Below, piece by piece: positions 20,801 to 30,592 of a stretch of DNA of 64,000 nt. The notes under the pieces are model-generated. The model ran no database searches. It was not told where the DNA came from and saw only the letters and a list, made by a program, of their open reading frames with translations. The stretch lies in NCBI GenBank assembly GCA_965240325.2, contig OZ251232.1, forward strand, positions 992,001-1,056,000, given 5' to 3'. How positions within the stretch are numbered: position 1 is the first letter of the stretch; every line of letters starts with the position of its first letter. This DNA is from Rebecca billardiae RCC1528 (taxonomy: Eukaryota > Haptophyta). Made by a program: the position numbers and the translations under genes.

Positions 20801-21962
20801 CACCCGCAGCGAGCGCGAGCGCCTCTAGCTGCTCCGCAGCGGCACGGACGGGCGGCGGCGCCGTGCGCGGCTCGGCTGCGGCGGTGGCTGCGGCGGTCTG
20901 TGGCGGGACCTCAGAGTCGACCCGTTTCGACGATGGTGCCGGGGCCTGCCCTGCCGCGGGCTCAGGCCCAGAGCCCTCGCGAGTGCCGCCGCCCTTGGCT
21001 GGCTGCTGCTGCGCCTGCTTGGCTTTGAGCAGCCGGGGCGGCACGCCAGAGAGGCTCAGCTCCTTCACCTCATCCAAGAAGCGGCGGCAGCGCACGCCCG
21101 AGCTGAGGCCGTACCGCTTCAGATCGTCCACCTCGAGGTAGCGCAGATCCTTCCCGACGAGCTTATCACCTCGCGCGCCCGGCACAAGCTCGTCGAATTG
21201 GAGCGAGGCGAGCAGGGCGCACACGCCCTCGCAGTCCACCGTGTCGAGCTTCACGTTGGCTGCCAGCGGCTCGGACGGCGCAGCGGTGGCGTGTGACGAA
21301 GGCGAAGCGGCCAGCTCGATGCTCGCGCCCACCTTGCGCGCTACCAGCTCGAGCAGGTGGTCCTTGTCCTCGGCCGGCAGCTCGAAGAGGGACGTGTCCT
21401 GAGGCGGGTAGCAGTTGAGTGCGCCAAACCTGTCCAGGACTTCGTACCGTTTCACCTTGTAGTCGTCGATGTCCTTGCCTGGGAGGAGCTCGCGGAGCGG
21501 CCACTGCTCGGCCTTTGGCGGTGGCAGCCCCTTCTCTGTGCGCACCGGAATGATCGCGCAGCCGCGTTTGATCGCCGCGCTGATCTCCTCGAGGCACGGC
21601 ATCGAGCGGTAGAGCGCGCGCGAGAGGAGGACGATCAGCACCTTGGCCTTGGCATCCTCACTATCGATGCGCAGGAGGAAGTGCTTCCAGTTCGTGCCGG
21701 GCGGTACGTGGAGGCCCGTGACGCACGCCAGCCCCACCGCGTCCAACGCGAGCACGAGCTCAGCCGCATCGTACACGCCCGGGCCTGTGCCCGGCTCGTC
21801 AACGTCCTTGCGGTGCCCGGTCGCGTACGAGACGACGATCTCGGGGTAGAAGTTCTTGAACTCCTCGGGCATGCGTTTGCCCAGATGCACCTGCAGCTTG
21901 TTCACGACCGCCTTCGTCGTCTTCTCCTCGCGCTCAATCCCCTTCCAGCGTGGTGTCGTCAT
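14836..21962 (-). CDS. TIR-SAM-LRR protein, 10 exons
   Basis: Exons on the minus strand are 21962-20581, 20224-20141, 19808-19725, 19567-19484, 19129-19046, 18689-18606, 18252-18169, 17802-17719, 17362-17279 and 14890-14836 (702 aa). A TIR domain spans residues about 40-160: EIVVSYATG, a GTNWK segment, VLIVLLS, then PCLEEIS followed by AIIPV. Glu126 occupies the position of the NADase glutamate in plant TIRs (WCLxEL). A SAM domain lies at about 243-302 (VCALLASLQFDEL...DDLKRYGL). The shared linker module and first LRR follow, then eight 28-residue LRR exons and a short terminal exon. The LRRs are more diverged than in the sister genes. The third exon lacks a GT donor, and the last intron is 2.4 kb because of an insertion. 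The frame stays open upstream to an ATG at 22241; I chose 21962 because the extra sequence looks non-coding. Predicted role: NAD+-cleaving or signalling receptor, by family inference. Confidence 0.8.
15124..17158. mobile_element. Inverted-repeat (DNA transposon-like) insertion in the last intron of the TIR gene, about 2.0 kb
   Basis: The left end reads CACAGTAAACAA and the right end, reverse-complemented, CACAGTGAACAA. Both continue into a shared CGTCACCGTAACCTGTCCG block (about 15149-15166 and 17116-17134) and then a GGAATTT segment. The flanks match an uninterrupted intron of the same gene near 17570-17610, with a possible 2-bp CC duplication, so the empty site is visible. Inside are a second inverted pair, GTATTCAACAAATAC near 16046 and its complement near 16325. 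Open frames are present but none resembles a transposase I can recognise. Probably non-autonomous. Confidence 0.65.
17279..20580 (-). repeat. LRR exon/intron cassette array (8 cassettes) of the TIR gene
   Basis: Eight 84-nt phase 2-2 exons alternate with introns that all begin GT(A/G)CGCGCA and end CACACAG, except one donor. The residue consensus is xxNxLTDVSGTALAEALRTNT(K/S)L then xxLxLx. Changes are spread more widely than in the U-box gene, for example SVKVLAKALSTN at 19484-19567 and ISGTALAEALHTNASL at 18169-18252, suggesting an older or less homogenised array. Confidence 0.8.
19568..19724 (-). other. Shortened intron with a non-canonical AT donor
   Basis: The exon at 19808-19725 ends CTGGA followed by ATACGCGC where its sisters have GTACGCGC. 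The intron is only 157 nt against roughly 300-390 nt for the array's other introns, missing the middle block. If it is not spliced, the frame runs to a stop at about 19652, deleting most of the LRR domain. An AT..AG intron, a cryptic donor or a truncated isoform are all possible. Confidence 0.65.
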
Positions 21963-22842
21963 TAAGCCCGCCCTGCCACTTCGAGCGCTGCTGGAGTGCT
22001 GGGTGCCTGGCCCCGGCCGGCCGGGGGATATGACTCCACAGGAATCAGAATGGGCCCTATGGGGGTACTGTGAACGGCATACAGGGGGGTCCAGATGGTG
22101 GCGGGTACTTCGATGGTGGCTGGCCAGGTAGTGCGGCACGTCCGTGCCTCTGGACGGGCATTGAGCCGTGGCGAGGTCGCCAAATCGCGCGGCGTGGTCC
22201 CAGAGAAGGCTGCTGCTATCACTGACCAGCTTGCTAGCCATGCCGGTCGTTGATCACCCCGCCGTTGACAGGCGCGCACACGCCACGCGTAATCGCATGG
22301 CAGCCGTGTCGGACGGCGGTCGCACGACTACCGCGTAGCCAACATTGATCGTCAGACTCACGACTTGTGGGGTCAGGCAGAACATTGATAGGTCTGCACC
22401 CTCGCCTGGCATGCCCCAGAGGTCAACACAGCCATCAGAAGGGTGATCCTGCCCACTACTTGCCCATCCTTCCCATGCGCAGTCTCGCGCGCGCCGGTCA
22501 CACGATGACGTGGACGTGGACGTGAGAGTGGTCGAAAAGTCGGAAGGGAAGCTGTCACTCACGCACGCGCGCTCGTACGGCGACGCCGACCGGCGAGTGC
22601 AACGCCCCCCTGTCCCGGACGTTGCACTCGCGCCTTGGATCGCGGTGGGACGGCCATTCACGCCCGCCATGGCTTCCCTTCAAAACTCCCCAACTTCATC
22701 TGGACCCCCCTGTATTCAGCATACATTACCATCCCGAGGCCAATCGATGACGATTATACGAGCGAAAGGATGAATACTGTAGGCGCGCGCTCAAAATAGC
22801 GTACAGTACCCGCCTACCCGGCCACGGAACTGAAACCGTTTG
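21963..22842. other. Intergenic region between the TIR-SAM-LRR and GT77-like genes
   Basis: Both neighbours read on the minus strand, so this holds the TIR gene's upstream region and the GT77 gene's 3' flank. An open frame in phase with the TIR gene extends to 22241 but encodes Ser/His/Pro-rich sequence without a recognisable domain. A GTTGCACTCG motif appears in both orientations near 22590-22630. No promoter element can be named. Confidence 0.4.
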
Positions 22843-24015
22843 TCAAAATGACGCTCGGGCTCCCGACGCAGGTGCGTGCACGGCCCTGAGACTGGCGACG
22901 GCAGTCGTCTGCTCGGCGCCATTATGACCTGCGCGGGTTGGCCCCGTCCGCAGCGCCGCGCTCGCGTTCGCCCCGTCCGCGTCGCCGCCGAGGCACTGTC
23001 CCCCTTCGCCCAGCTGCCAGAGGCCGTTCGCCTTGAGCGCCATCACCTTCTTGGACGCGCCCCAGATGCAGTTGGCGTGGAGCGCGACCGTGCCGGGCCG
23101 CAGCCGCACGCGCGTGCCGTCCCTCCACTTGGAGAGGGCCCGCCCGTTGGGAAACGCGTGCAGCGGCAGCGTCGCCCACGCGAGCCGCTCGGCCCCGCGC
23201 TTGCTGCGCGCGGAGAGCAGCCTGTTGAGCAGCGCCTGGTCGTGGCCGTCGCGCTCGCCCGCGCGCTCGCATGCGCCCACCCACGCGTCCAGCAGCCGAG
23301 CGTTCTGCTCGTCGGCGCGCATGTAGTACAGCCCCGTGTTCACCTCGTCCGCAGTGTCCTCGACGGTGAACGCCAGGCCGGGCGGCTCGCCCCGCGGCCC
23401 ACCGCCGCCGCCGCGGCCGCGCGGCACGCGTGGCGGTCCGAGCCGAGTGAGAAACGCGAACGGATCTGCGAGCAGGACGACGTCCAGGTCGCACCAGAGC
23501 ACGTGCAGGCCGGCGCGCAGCGCGGCGCGCACAAAGTGCGGCTTGAAGAGGAGCAGGTGCCGCCACTTGCGCCGCTCGGTGAAGTTCACCGCCGGCAGCA
23601 GCGCGCGGCCATCCACGACCTGCGCGCGCCTCGATCGCCCAAACTCGAGCGCCTGCTCGTCTGTCGCCGCGGCGGCGTAGTTGTCGATGCGCAGCCTGCG
23701 CAGCGTGCACAGCCAGTGCTGCAGAAAGAGCGTCGCGAAGTCGTAGCTGCGCCCCATGCTGAAGCTCCCGAGCACGAGCGTGCCCGTGCCGTGCGAGTAC
23801 TCGACCAGCTGAGCGCGTGCCGCCTCGTACGCGCTCGAGCGCGCGCTCGGCGGTGCACCGCGCTCGGCCGGGGGCTGCGCCGCCGGGAGCGGGTGTGCGG
23901 GCGTGCTGCGGTGCACCACCGCCGTCGAGCGCAGCAGGGAGAGCGCGAGCACGAAAAAGGCCACGGCGAGGAGCCATCCGAGCCGCGTCCGGAGGTGGCC
24001 GCCGCCATGGGGCAT
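22843..24015 (-). CDS. GT77-like nucleotide-sugar glycosyltransferase, type II membrane protein
   Basis: A single exon of 390 aa. An N-terminal signal anchor (about residues 13-30, LLAVAFFVLALSLL) follows a short basic tail, the usual layout of a Golgi type II transferase. The catalytic region shows VLWCDLDVVLLADPF with the DxD metal/sugar-nucleotide motif, VNTGLYYMR, DGHDQALLNRLL and LPLHAFPNG, all typical of the PF03407 (GT77, RRA/XGD-like) family of arabinosyl-, xylosyl- and galactosyltransferases. Donor and acceptor cannot be told from sequence. An upstream in-frame ATG at 24120 would overlap the divergent gene, so I prefer 24015. It likely acts on extracellular or scale glycans. Confidence 0.8.
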   Translation of the reverse strand: MPHGGGHLRTRLGWLLAVAFFVLALSLLRSTAVVHRSTPAHPLPAAQPPAERGAPPSARSSAYEAARAQLVEYSHGTGTLVLGSFSMGRSYDFATLFLQHWLCTLRRLRIDNYAAAATDEQALEFGRSRRAQVVDGRALLPAVNFTERRKWRHLLLFKPHFVRAALRAGLHVLWCDLDVVLLADPFAFLTRLGPPRVPRGRGGGGGPRGEPPGLAFTVEDTADEVNTGLYYMRADEQNARLLDAWVGACERAGERDGHDQALLNRLLSARSKRGAERLAWATLPLHAFPNGRALSKWRDGTRVRLRPGTVALHANCIWGASKKVMALKANGLWQLGEGGQCLGGDADGANASAALRTGPTRAGHNGAEQTTAVASLRAVHAPASGARASF

Positions 24016-24100
24016 CCATGCGCTGAGTGGCCGCCTCGGCCTGTCACTCTGCCGCAAGCCCGACGCGGGTCGCGGCACGTGATTGCGGGAGATCGGCACG
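24016..24100. promoter_or_regulatory. Short divergent promoter region
   Basis: Only 85 bp separate the preferred start codons of the GT77-like gene (minus) and the HAD-like gene (plus). Both 5' UTRs and any core promoter elements must fit here or overlap coding sequence, which makes shared regulation likely. No TATA-like motif is evident. Confidence 0.4.
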
Positions 24101-26692
24101 ATGGCGGATGCGCACCCCACAGTCGTCGACGTGTCCGAGGAGTCGGTGCGTGCGGCGGAGCGCGCGGCGAACGAGGACTCCGTGTACGACGTCTCGCCGA
24201 CGTCGATCCTCTGCTACGCGCAGGGCTCGTTCGACCTCGTGCGAGCCGACCTGCGCCGCGCGCTGCCGGCGGCCGCCGCCGCGGCCGCGGAGCGCGTGCT
24301 GATCGACGCCGGCGTGGCCGACGCGTTTGCGATGCGGCGCGAGCTGGTGAACTTCAAGAAGATCTGCCTGAACCTGTTCCAGTCGAGCGTGCTGCACGAG
24401 AAGATCCTCAAGCAGCTCTGCACCTACTTCTGGTGCGACCTGCTCAGCCACGCGCGCGGCACGACCGACGCGCCCGGCCCGGAGCAGCGGCGCTACTCGG
24501 AGCTGTCGCTCGCGCTGATGCGCTTCCAGGGCTCGATGCGCGGCGTGCACGACGCGCGCGACCAGTGCAAGGCGATCTGCTCGCTCCCGCGCCACCCGGC
24601 CATGGCGTGGCCCAAGCGCGTGCTGCAGGGCGCGCTGCCGTCCGCGCTGCACGTCTGCTCGCTGCTCGGAAAGGTCCGGAACTTTCTCGAGCAGCGGGAC
24701 GCGCTGATGGCGACGTGGATGCGGCGCTTCGTGAAGTGGGAGGCGGCGCACGCGCGCAGCGTGCACGGGCCGCCCGCCGCCGCGCCCTCGGCCGAGCCGC
24801 CCTCGCAGCACGAGCCGGGCGCGGCGGCGGCCGCGCCGAGCACCGCGCCGCCGCCGGTGGAAGCGGCGCCGCCCGCCGCCGCCAGCCGCGGCCGCGCGCG
24901 CCGTGAGCCGCGCGCCGGCGCCGTGCCGCCGCCGCCGCGCGCGCTGGGCGAGGCCCTTGGCGCGCTCGAAGCGCGCGGCTGGACCGAGTCGGCGCGCGGC
25001 TTCGTCTCTCAGGTGCTGCTGGCGCGCGGCGCGCTCAAGGCGCTGCACATGCGCGAGGCGGTCGCTGAGTACGCCGCCTGCCTCGAGGGCATCCTGGCGC
25101 AGGCGGAGGGCGCCCTCGCCGCCCTCGAGGCGGCGCGCCCGCCGGACGCGGCGGGCTCCGTCGAGGCGGGCCGGCTGGAGATGTTCGTGCAGCAGCAGCT
25201 GTGCGCGCTGAGGGGCTGTATGCCCATCGCCGCGGACACGCTGCGCGTGCTCCGGCGCATCGAGGCGGTGCGCGCCGCGCGGCCGCCGCCGCCGGACGGC
25301 GGAGCGGCGACCGCCGGCACCACGGAAGCCGCCGCCGCGCCCGCCGCCGCGCCCGCCGGCGGCGCGGGCGCAGCCGACGGCGCCGCGGACGTCCGCCTCT
25401 TCGTCGCGGGCGACTCGGACATGCGCGGCCTCACCGCCATGTACTACGACCCGAGCGTGTGCCGCATGCCGGAGCTGCTCGCAGAGACACGGCCGCTGGT
25501 GGCGCGGTACCACGGCGCGATGCTGGGCGAGCTGCGCGCGCACGGCTGGCCCGCGCGGCTGCAGCGGCGCGCGCGCTCGGGCCGGCAGCACGAGCACGAG
25601 TGCGTGCGCTGCGCCGAGCTGCTCTCGGTGCTGTGGGTGTGCCGCGGCCTGTGCTTTGCGTGCGAGGACGCGGTGCGCGCGCACGGCTGCTGCCCGTACT
25701 GCGGCGCCGGCAGCGCCGCCAACGCCAATGCGCCCGCCAACGCCGCCGCCGACGCGCCCGGCGGCGCGCCCGCGGGCTCGCCCCGGCCAGGCGACGGCAC
25801 GGCGGCGGCGCGGCCGATGCGGGACCACATCGGCAAGCGCAGCGGGCGGCGGCGCGCGCCGTCCCTCTTCTGCAGCCACGCCGGCCGCTGCTTCGTGTGC
25901 GACGAGCATTCGTGCGCCGCGTGCCGCCTCGTCCGCGGGGACGGCGAGGACGTAGAGGCACTGGTCGGCACGCTCGCCTCCTCCGCTCCGCCGCCGGCGC
26001 GCGAGGTGCCGAGCGGCGGCGGTGCGGGCGGCGACGTGAGCGCGAACGCCGCTGCCGCCGGCAGCGGCGTGCTGGGCGAGGCAAGCGCTCCGGCCGGCGC
26101 ACCCGCGCCGAGGCTGCGCGCGCTGTGCCTCGACTTTGATCGCACACTCGCCTCCACACGCGGAGGCGGCTCGCCGCTCGCCGGCACGCACACGCTGGAC
26201 GCTGAGCTCGCGGCCGCGCTGCACCAGGCGCTCGCGCTCGGGGCAGCCGTGGCCGTCGTCACGCGCAACTCGAACACGCGCGACATCCGCGCCTTCCTGA
26301 GCGCGCGCGGCGTGCCCGCGAGCGTGCGCGTCGTGCACACGCCCAGGGGAGTGAGCAAGGCGGACGTGATGCGCGCGGAGGGCCTGCTCGGCGACTGGCC
26401 CCCCGCGCGCGCGCACGCGCACGCCGCCGGCGCGGCCGCGATTCGCGAGGGCGGCGGCGCGCTCGGAAGCGCGGCCGCGGTGCGAGACGGGGCGGCGGGC
26501 GCGTCGGGCGCGGCCGCCGACGTGTGTGCGCACGTGCGCTCCCCCGTGACCGTCTTCGTCGACGACTCGATCGCCGAGCACGACGAGCCGACGCTGAGCG
26601 CGGACGCGCGCGTGGTGCGCGTGCTCTTTGTGCGAGGCCCCGCGCCCGCGCCCGCGCCGCCTGCGCCGCCGCCGCCAGGCGGAGCCGCATGA
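24101..26692 (+). CDS. HAD-superfamily domain protein with Cys-rich clusters, 863 aa
   Basis: A single-exon gene. The C-terminus (from about residue 676) carries the haloacid dehalogenase motifs in order: LDFDRTLAST (motif I, DxD), VAVVTRN (II), a Lys in GVSKADVM (III) and VFVDDS (IV), so a phosphatase-type active site looks complete. Two Cys-rich clusters precede it: about residues 503-536 (CVRCAELL...CFACEDAV...CCPYC), which looks like a RING or zinc-ribbon fold, and about 589-612 (CSHAGRCFVCDEHSCAAC). The N-terminal 230 residues are helical and unrecognised, with Ala/Pro-rich linkers between modules. The substrate is unknown. The zinc clusters suggest a regulatory protein and not a metabolic HAD enzyme, but that is inference. 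Confidence 0.7.
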   Translation: MADAHPTVVDVSEESVRAAERAANEDSVYDVSPTSILCYAQGSFDLVRADLRRALPAAAAAAAERVLIDAGVADAFAMRRELVNFKKICLNLFQSSVLHEKILKQLCTYFWCDLLSHARGTTDAPGPEQRRYSELSLALMRFQGSMRGVHDARDQCKAICSLPRHPAMAWPKRVLQGALPSALHVCSLLGKVRNFLEQRDALMATWMRRFVKWEAAHARSVHGPPAAAPSAEPPSQHEPGAAAAAPSTAPPPVEAAPPAAASRGRARREPRAGAVPPPPRALGEALGALEARGWTESARGFVSQVLLARGALKALHMREAVAEYAACLEGILAQAEGALAALEAARPPDAAGSVEAGRLEMFVQQQLCALRGCMPIAADTLRVLRRIEAVRAARPPPPDGGAATAGTTEAAAAPAAAPAGGAGAADGAADVRLFVAGDSDMRGLTAMYYDPSVCRMPELLAETRPLVARYHGAMLGELRAHGWPARLQRRARSGRQHEHECVRCAELLSVLWVCRGLCFACEDAVRAHGCCPYCGAGSAANANAPANAAADAPGGAPAGSPRPGDGTAAARPMRDHIGKRSGRRRAPSLFCSHAGRCFVCDEHSCAACRLVRGDGEDVEALVGTLASSAPPPAREVPSGGGAGGDVSANAAAAGSGVLGEASAPAGAPAPRLRALCLDFDRTLASTRGGGSPLAGTHTLDAELAAALHQALALGAAVAVVTRNSNTRDIRAFLSARGVPASVRVVHTPRGVSKADVMRAEGLLGDWPPARAHAHAAGAAAIREGGGALGSAAAVRDGAAGASGAAADVCAHVRSPVTVFVDDSIAEHDEPTLSADARVVRVLFVRGPAPAPAPPAPPPPGGAA

Positions 26693-27875
26693 TGATGATG
26701 TGATCGACGATATGCGACGATCGACTAGCAGCAGCAGCATCAATCGTAGTCATCAGCATCAGCAGTGCCAGTCTTAGCTTATTAGCATCGTCGTCATTCA
26801 ATCGCCGTCGCGCGTAGACGATCGATAGTGACGATAGTCGACCGCCCGTCGTCGCGCGTGCGCTGCGTCGACCGCCGTCGACGGACTCACTCGACGCGCG
26901 TCGTCATGTCTGACTCATGACGACTCGCGTCGTCGTCAGCATGCATGATATGGCGTGTACGTACTAGTCATCGACTCGGTCTCGGACTCGGTGTCGTCGT
27001 CGTCATGCGCGCAGTATATGCGCATCGTCGTCATCCGATCGTCATCGTATTCGTCATCAATCAGCAGACTGCTACGACGACTACGTACGCGCAACTGCTG
27101 ATGCTGCGTGCGCATGACAGCTGCGCGCTGCCAGGGTACTAACTACGCGACGAGCGGCCTGCAAGCTGAGACTATGAACTCGCGAACGTCAACCGTTACC
27201 GCTAGTGGGGTCCGAGCTCCGACCGTTACACTCCCGAGTGACACGATCTCCCGAAATCTCGAAATATGAAATGTCTCCTCGGTTCCTAACGGTTTGCTGA
27301 TGAGTCCGTTTAAGTTCGTTTTGGCTTAATTCCAGGGTGTAGAATCCGCCTGTGCCAATTTCAGACTGCCAAAATGTGACGATCTAGACGGTGCGATTCT
27401 GGTGCAAATCGCGAGATCACCTTGGACTGGAGATAGATCGTGTATCTCCGGCCCCTACTAATGTTGCCGAGATCGCGTCGAGATTGATGAGGTCGTATAT
27501 CTCCAGTATATGCATCATGATGCTGTGACGATACATATTTTTTTCGATCGCACGACGCAAAACTTGTAAGCGTGACCCCAGGTCATCAGACTGCTCAGTT
27601 CAGGCGAATATTGACGCATATATATATCCCGAACGAATATATAAGTTTGAGAGCCGCCTCAACTGCTCAAGACGACAGGAAGTTGGCGGACGATTTTGTG
27701 CCACGCACCCCCCAGTGGGGCCCTGACCCCTCTAGTTACCGCGCGTCGTAGTGTTTACTGATGCCGATGCGACTCTGCTCACACAGATGATGAATAATCG
27801 GGCGTCGATTCATATATCCGATCGTCAGATGACGAAGCGGATGCCGAGCGTGATGCCGATGATAGGATGGCCACG
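26693..27875. other. Intergenic region, no gene seen
   Basis: This stretch is much less GC-rich than the flanking genes. It starts with a low-complexity zone (about 26690-27130) built from short CGTCGT, ATGAT and TCGACGA words in both orientations, then a more ordinary AT-richer part. It lies between two converging genes (HAD-like from the left, PHD/PLU-1 from the right), so it holds both 3' ends. No RNA gene or open frame of interest was recognised. Confidence 0.5.
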
Positions 27876-29568
27876 TCACGCGCGCTCGACCGCCGCAAAG
27901 CGCGAGGGCAGCCCTCGGTTCTCGCGCGCCGTGCGCCGCACCTGCGGCGGCACGGCGCCCTGCACGTCGGGCGGCAGCGGGCGCTTGCGCCCGGCCGTTG
28001 GCGCGCCGTCCGCGCTGTCTGCGGGCGCTGCCTCCGGCCGCGCGGCCGCCGGGGCGTGGCTGTCGCCCAGCCCGGGCCGCGCCTCGGCGGGCGCGGCGGC
28101 GGGCGGCGGCGCCTGCTGCTGCGCCTGCTGCTGCGCCTGCTGCGCCTGCTCCGCTGGGTGCTGCGCCTCCGCGGGCGCGTGCTGCGCCCGCTGCTGCTCC
28201 TCGAACGCGCGCGCGCGCCGGCCACCCTTGGTGCGCGCGGGCCCATCGTACAGGTGGGCCGCGCTCTGGCGCTCTTTCTTCAGCCGGAGCTCGGTCGGCG
28301 TGGGCGTGGGCAGCGGGCGCTTGCGCGAGGCGGCGGCGGCGGCGGCGGCGGCGGCGCCGCGCGCGCCGCGGCTGCTGCCCGAGTCGGCGCCGCTGCTGCC
28401 GCCGCCGAGCGCGCGGCGCGGCGCGGCGGGCGGGCGCGCGGCGGCGCGCGGCGGCGCGGCGGGTGCGCGGCCGCGCGCGCTGCCGCCGCCGCCGCTGCGG
28501 CGCGCCGCCTTGCGAGGCATCTGCACCGCGAGCGCCCGCTCGACCGCGGCCGTGACAGCCGGCTCCGTGGCGAGCTGCTGCTTCAGATGCGCGAGGAACG
28601 GCGCTGAGAACATGCGCAGCAGCGGCAGGCGGTCGGGTACGCGCGCCGCCGCCGCGCGCTCCGGCGGCGGCGGCGCCGAAGCGGCGGCGCCGCTGCGGGC
28701 GGCGGCCGCGGCGGCGCCGCCGCGCACGCCGCCGCCGCCGCCTCGCGTCGACGCGCCCGCGGCGGCGCGCGGGCGCGGCGCGGCCGCCGCGAGCGCCTGC
28801 GCGCGCGAGGCGGTGCGGGCGGAGGTGCGGCTGCCGCGGCTGCGCGCCGTGGCCGCCGCGCCCTCGTCCGCCACCGCGGGCGCCGCCGCAGCGGGCGCCG
28901 CCGCGGCGGGCGCGTCCGCCGCGGGCGCGTCCGCCGCCGCGCCGCCCTCGCCGCCGTCCGCGCCGCCGTCCCCCTCGCCCTCCGCCTCCATCGGGCCTGC
29001 GCCGCGCGCGCCGCCGAGCACGGTCGTGCCGGCCAGCCCAGGCGAGCCGGAGAGCGGGAGGAGTCCCTGGGGGCCCTCTTCCTCTGTGCACAGGAGGAGC
29101 GCGGTCGCAGGGGACACCGAGCCCGCGTGCGCCGCGTGCGCCGCGTTGGGAAGCGGCGGCGCGGACGCCGCGCCGTCGTCCGCGCGCTCCGCCGACGCTT
29201 CGGCCGCGCCGCCGCCGCCGGCCGCGGCCTCGGAGGCCGCGGAGCCCTCGAGCCACTCGCGCGCGCCGTCGTGCAGCTCGCGCAGTGTGAGCAGCACCGG
29301 CGTGTCTGTGAGCAGGCGCTCGCCCGCCTCGAGCGCGCCCAGCACGTCGTCGAGCGACGGCTGGCCCCGCTGCACGAGGCGCAGCGCCGAGCGCTTGAAC
29401 GCGTGCGCCGCGCTGGCGAGCGAGGCGAGCTCGTGCAGCAGCGAGACGCGCGCGGCGCGCGCGGCGTCGGAGCGCGCGCCCGCGAGGAAGCGCTCCGCGT
29501 CCGCGGCGGCGGAGGGCGGCGGCGGCTGCGCGTGCGGCGGCGCCAGCCCCGGCTCGCTGAACGGGTCG

Positions 29569-29604
<36 letters not shown>

Positions 29605-30561
29605 ATCGCGTCCAGAAGCAGCGCCTCCGCCTGCGCACCCGCGCCGGGCAGGGCGCGGGGCGGGCAGGGCGCAAAGCGCGCGGGCGCGCGCGCGGGGCGT
29701 GGGCGCACGCGCGCGGCGGCGACGGTCGCGGTGAGCGACGCTTGCCCGCGGCGTGTCCCCGCGTGTGCCGGCCGGCGGGCGCTCCGTTGGTGGCGCGCGC
29801 GCAGCGCGGTGCGCGCGCGGCGCGCCGCCCATCGGGGCAGCGAGGGAGCGCGCGGCGCGTGCGGCAGCGCACCTCGGCAAGCAGCGGCTTGGACGAGTGC
29901 GCGCCCGGCGCCGCATATGGCTCGGCGCCCAGCGCGCCCTGCTGCCGCCGCCGCGAGCTCAGCGCCGCGTGGTGGCACAGCCGCGCCGCGCTGAGCTCCC
30001 ACCGGCTGAGGCGCGACAGCCCGCGCCGCACCGCGCCGCCGGCCGGCAGCTCGAGCGGCAGCGACTCCGCCGCGTCCGAGAGCTCGATCAGCGCGACCGG
30101 CGGCAGCGGCCTCTGCGCGCACACGCACGCGCGGCCGCGCGCGCGCGCGGCAGGGGCGGGCCGGGCAGGAGCGCGCGCGCGCGCGTGAGCTCAGCGACGG
30201 CCGCGCGCGCGCACGCCCGAGGTGGCGCGGCGCGGCGCGCGGCGCAGCGGGGGGCGGTTGTCGCGCCCGGCCCGCGCTCACACAGCCGAACACGCACGCA
30301 CACGCGCGCCCACGCGCACACGCGCGCCCACGCGCACCCGCGCGCACACACGCACCGCGCGCACCTGCATGGCGGCCATCCTCGCCTCCAACTCGTCCGC
30401 GCGGCCGAGCGCGGCCCGGCACGCGCCGAGCGCGCGCACGCTCCACGCGAGTTGTGTGCCGAGCCGCGCGCCAAGGGCAGCGAGCTGAGCGCTGTCGAGC
30501 TGTTGCGCAGGGCCGGCCTCCGCCTCCGCCTCCGCGTCCGGCTGCGGCTCGGCGGCGGTCT

Positions 30562-30592
<31 letters not shown>

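Noticed and set aside
570-21962. Canonical NLR immune receptors
   Set aside because: No P-loop, NB-ARC or NACHT motif lies between the front ends and the LRRs in any of the three genes.
21963-22241. 93-codon N-terminal extension of the TIR protein
   Set aside because: In frame with an ATG, but Ser/His/Pro-rich without resemblance to anything, and it precedes a good internal Met. Kept only as an alternative start.
24016-24120. Upstream start (24120) for the GT77-like gene
   Set aside because: It would overlap the start of the divergent HAD-like gene. Met at 24015 lies just before the basic tail and anchor expected for a type II protein.
26693-27735. Possible structured RNA in the CGTCGT/ATGAT low-complexity zone
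   Set aside because: Inverted words are abundant, but no tRNA, snRNA or snoRNA hallmark could be identified. Simple-sequence drift is enough to explain it.
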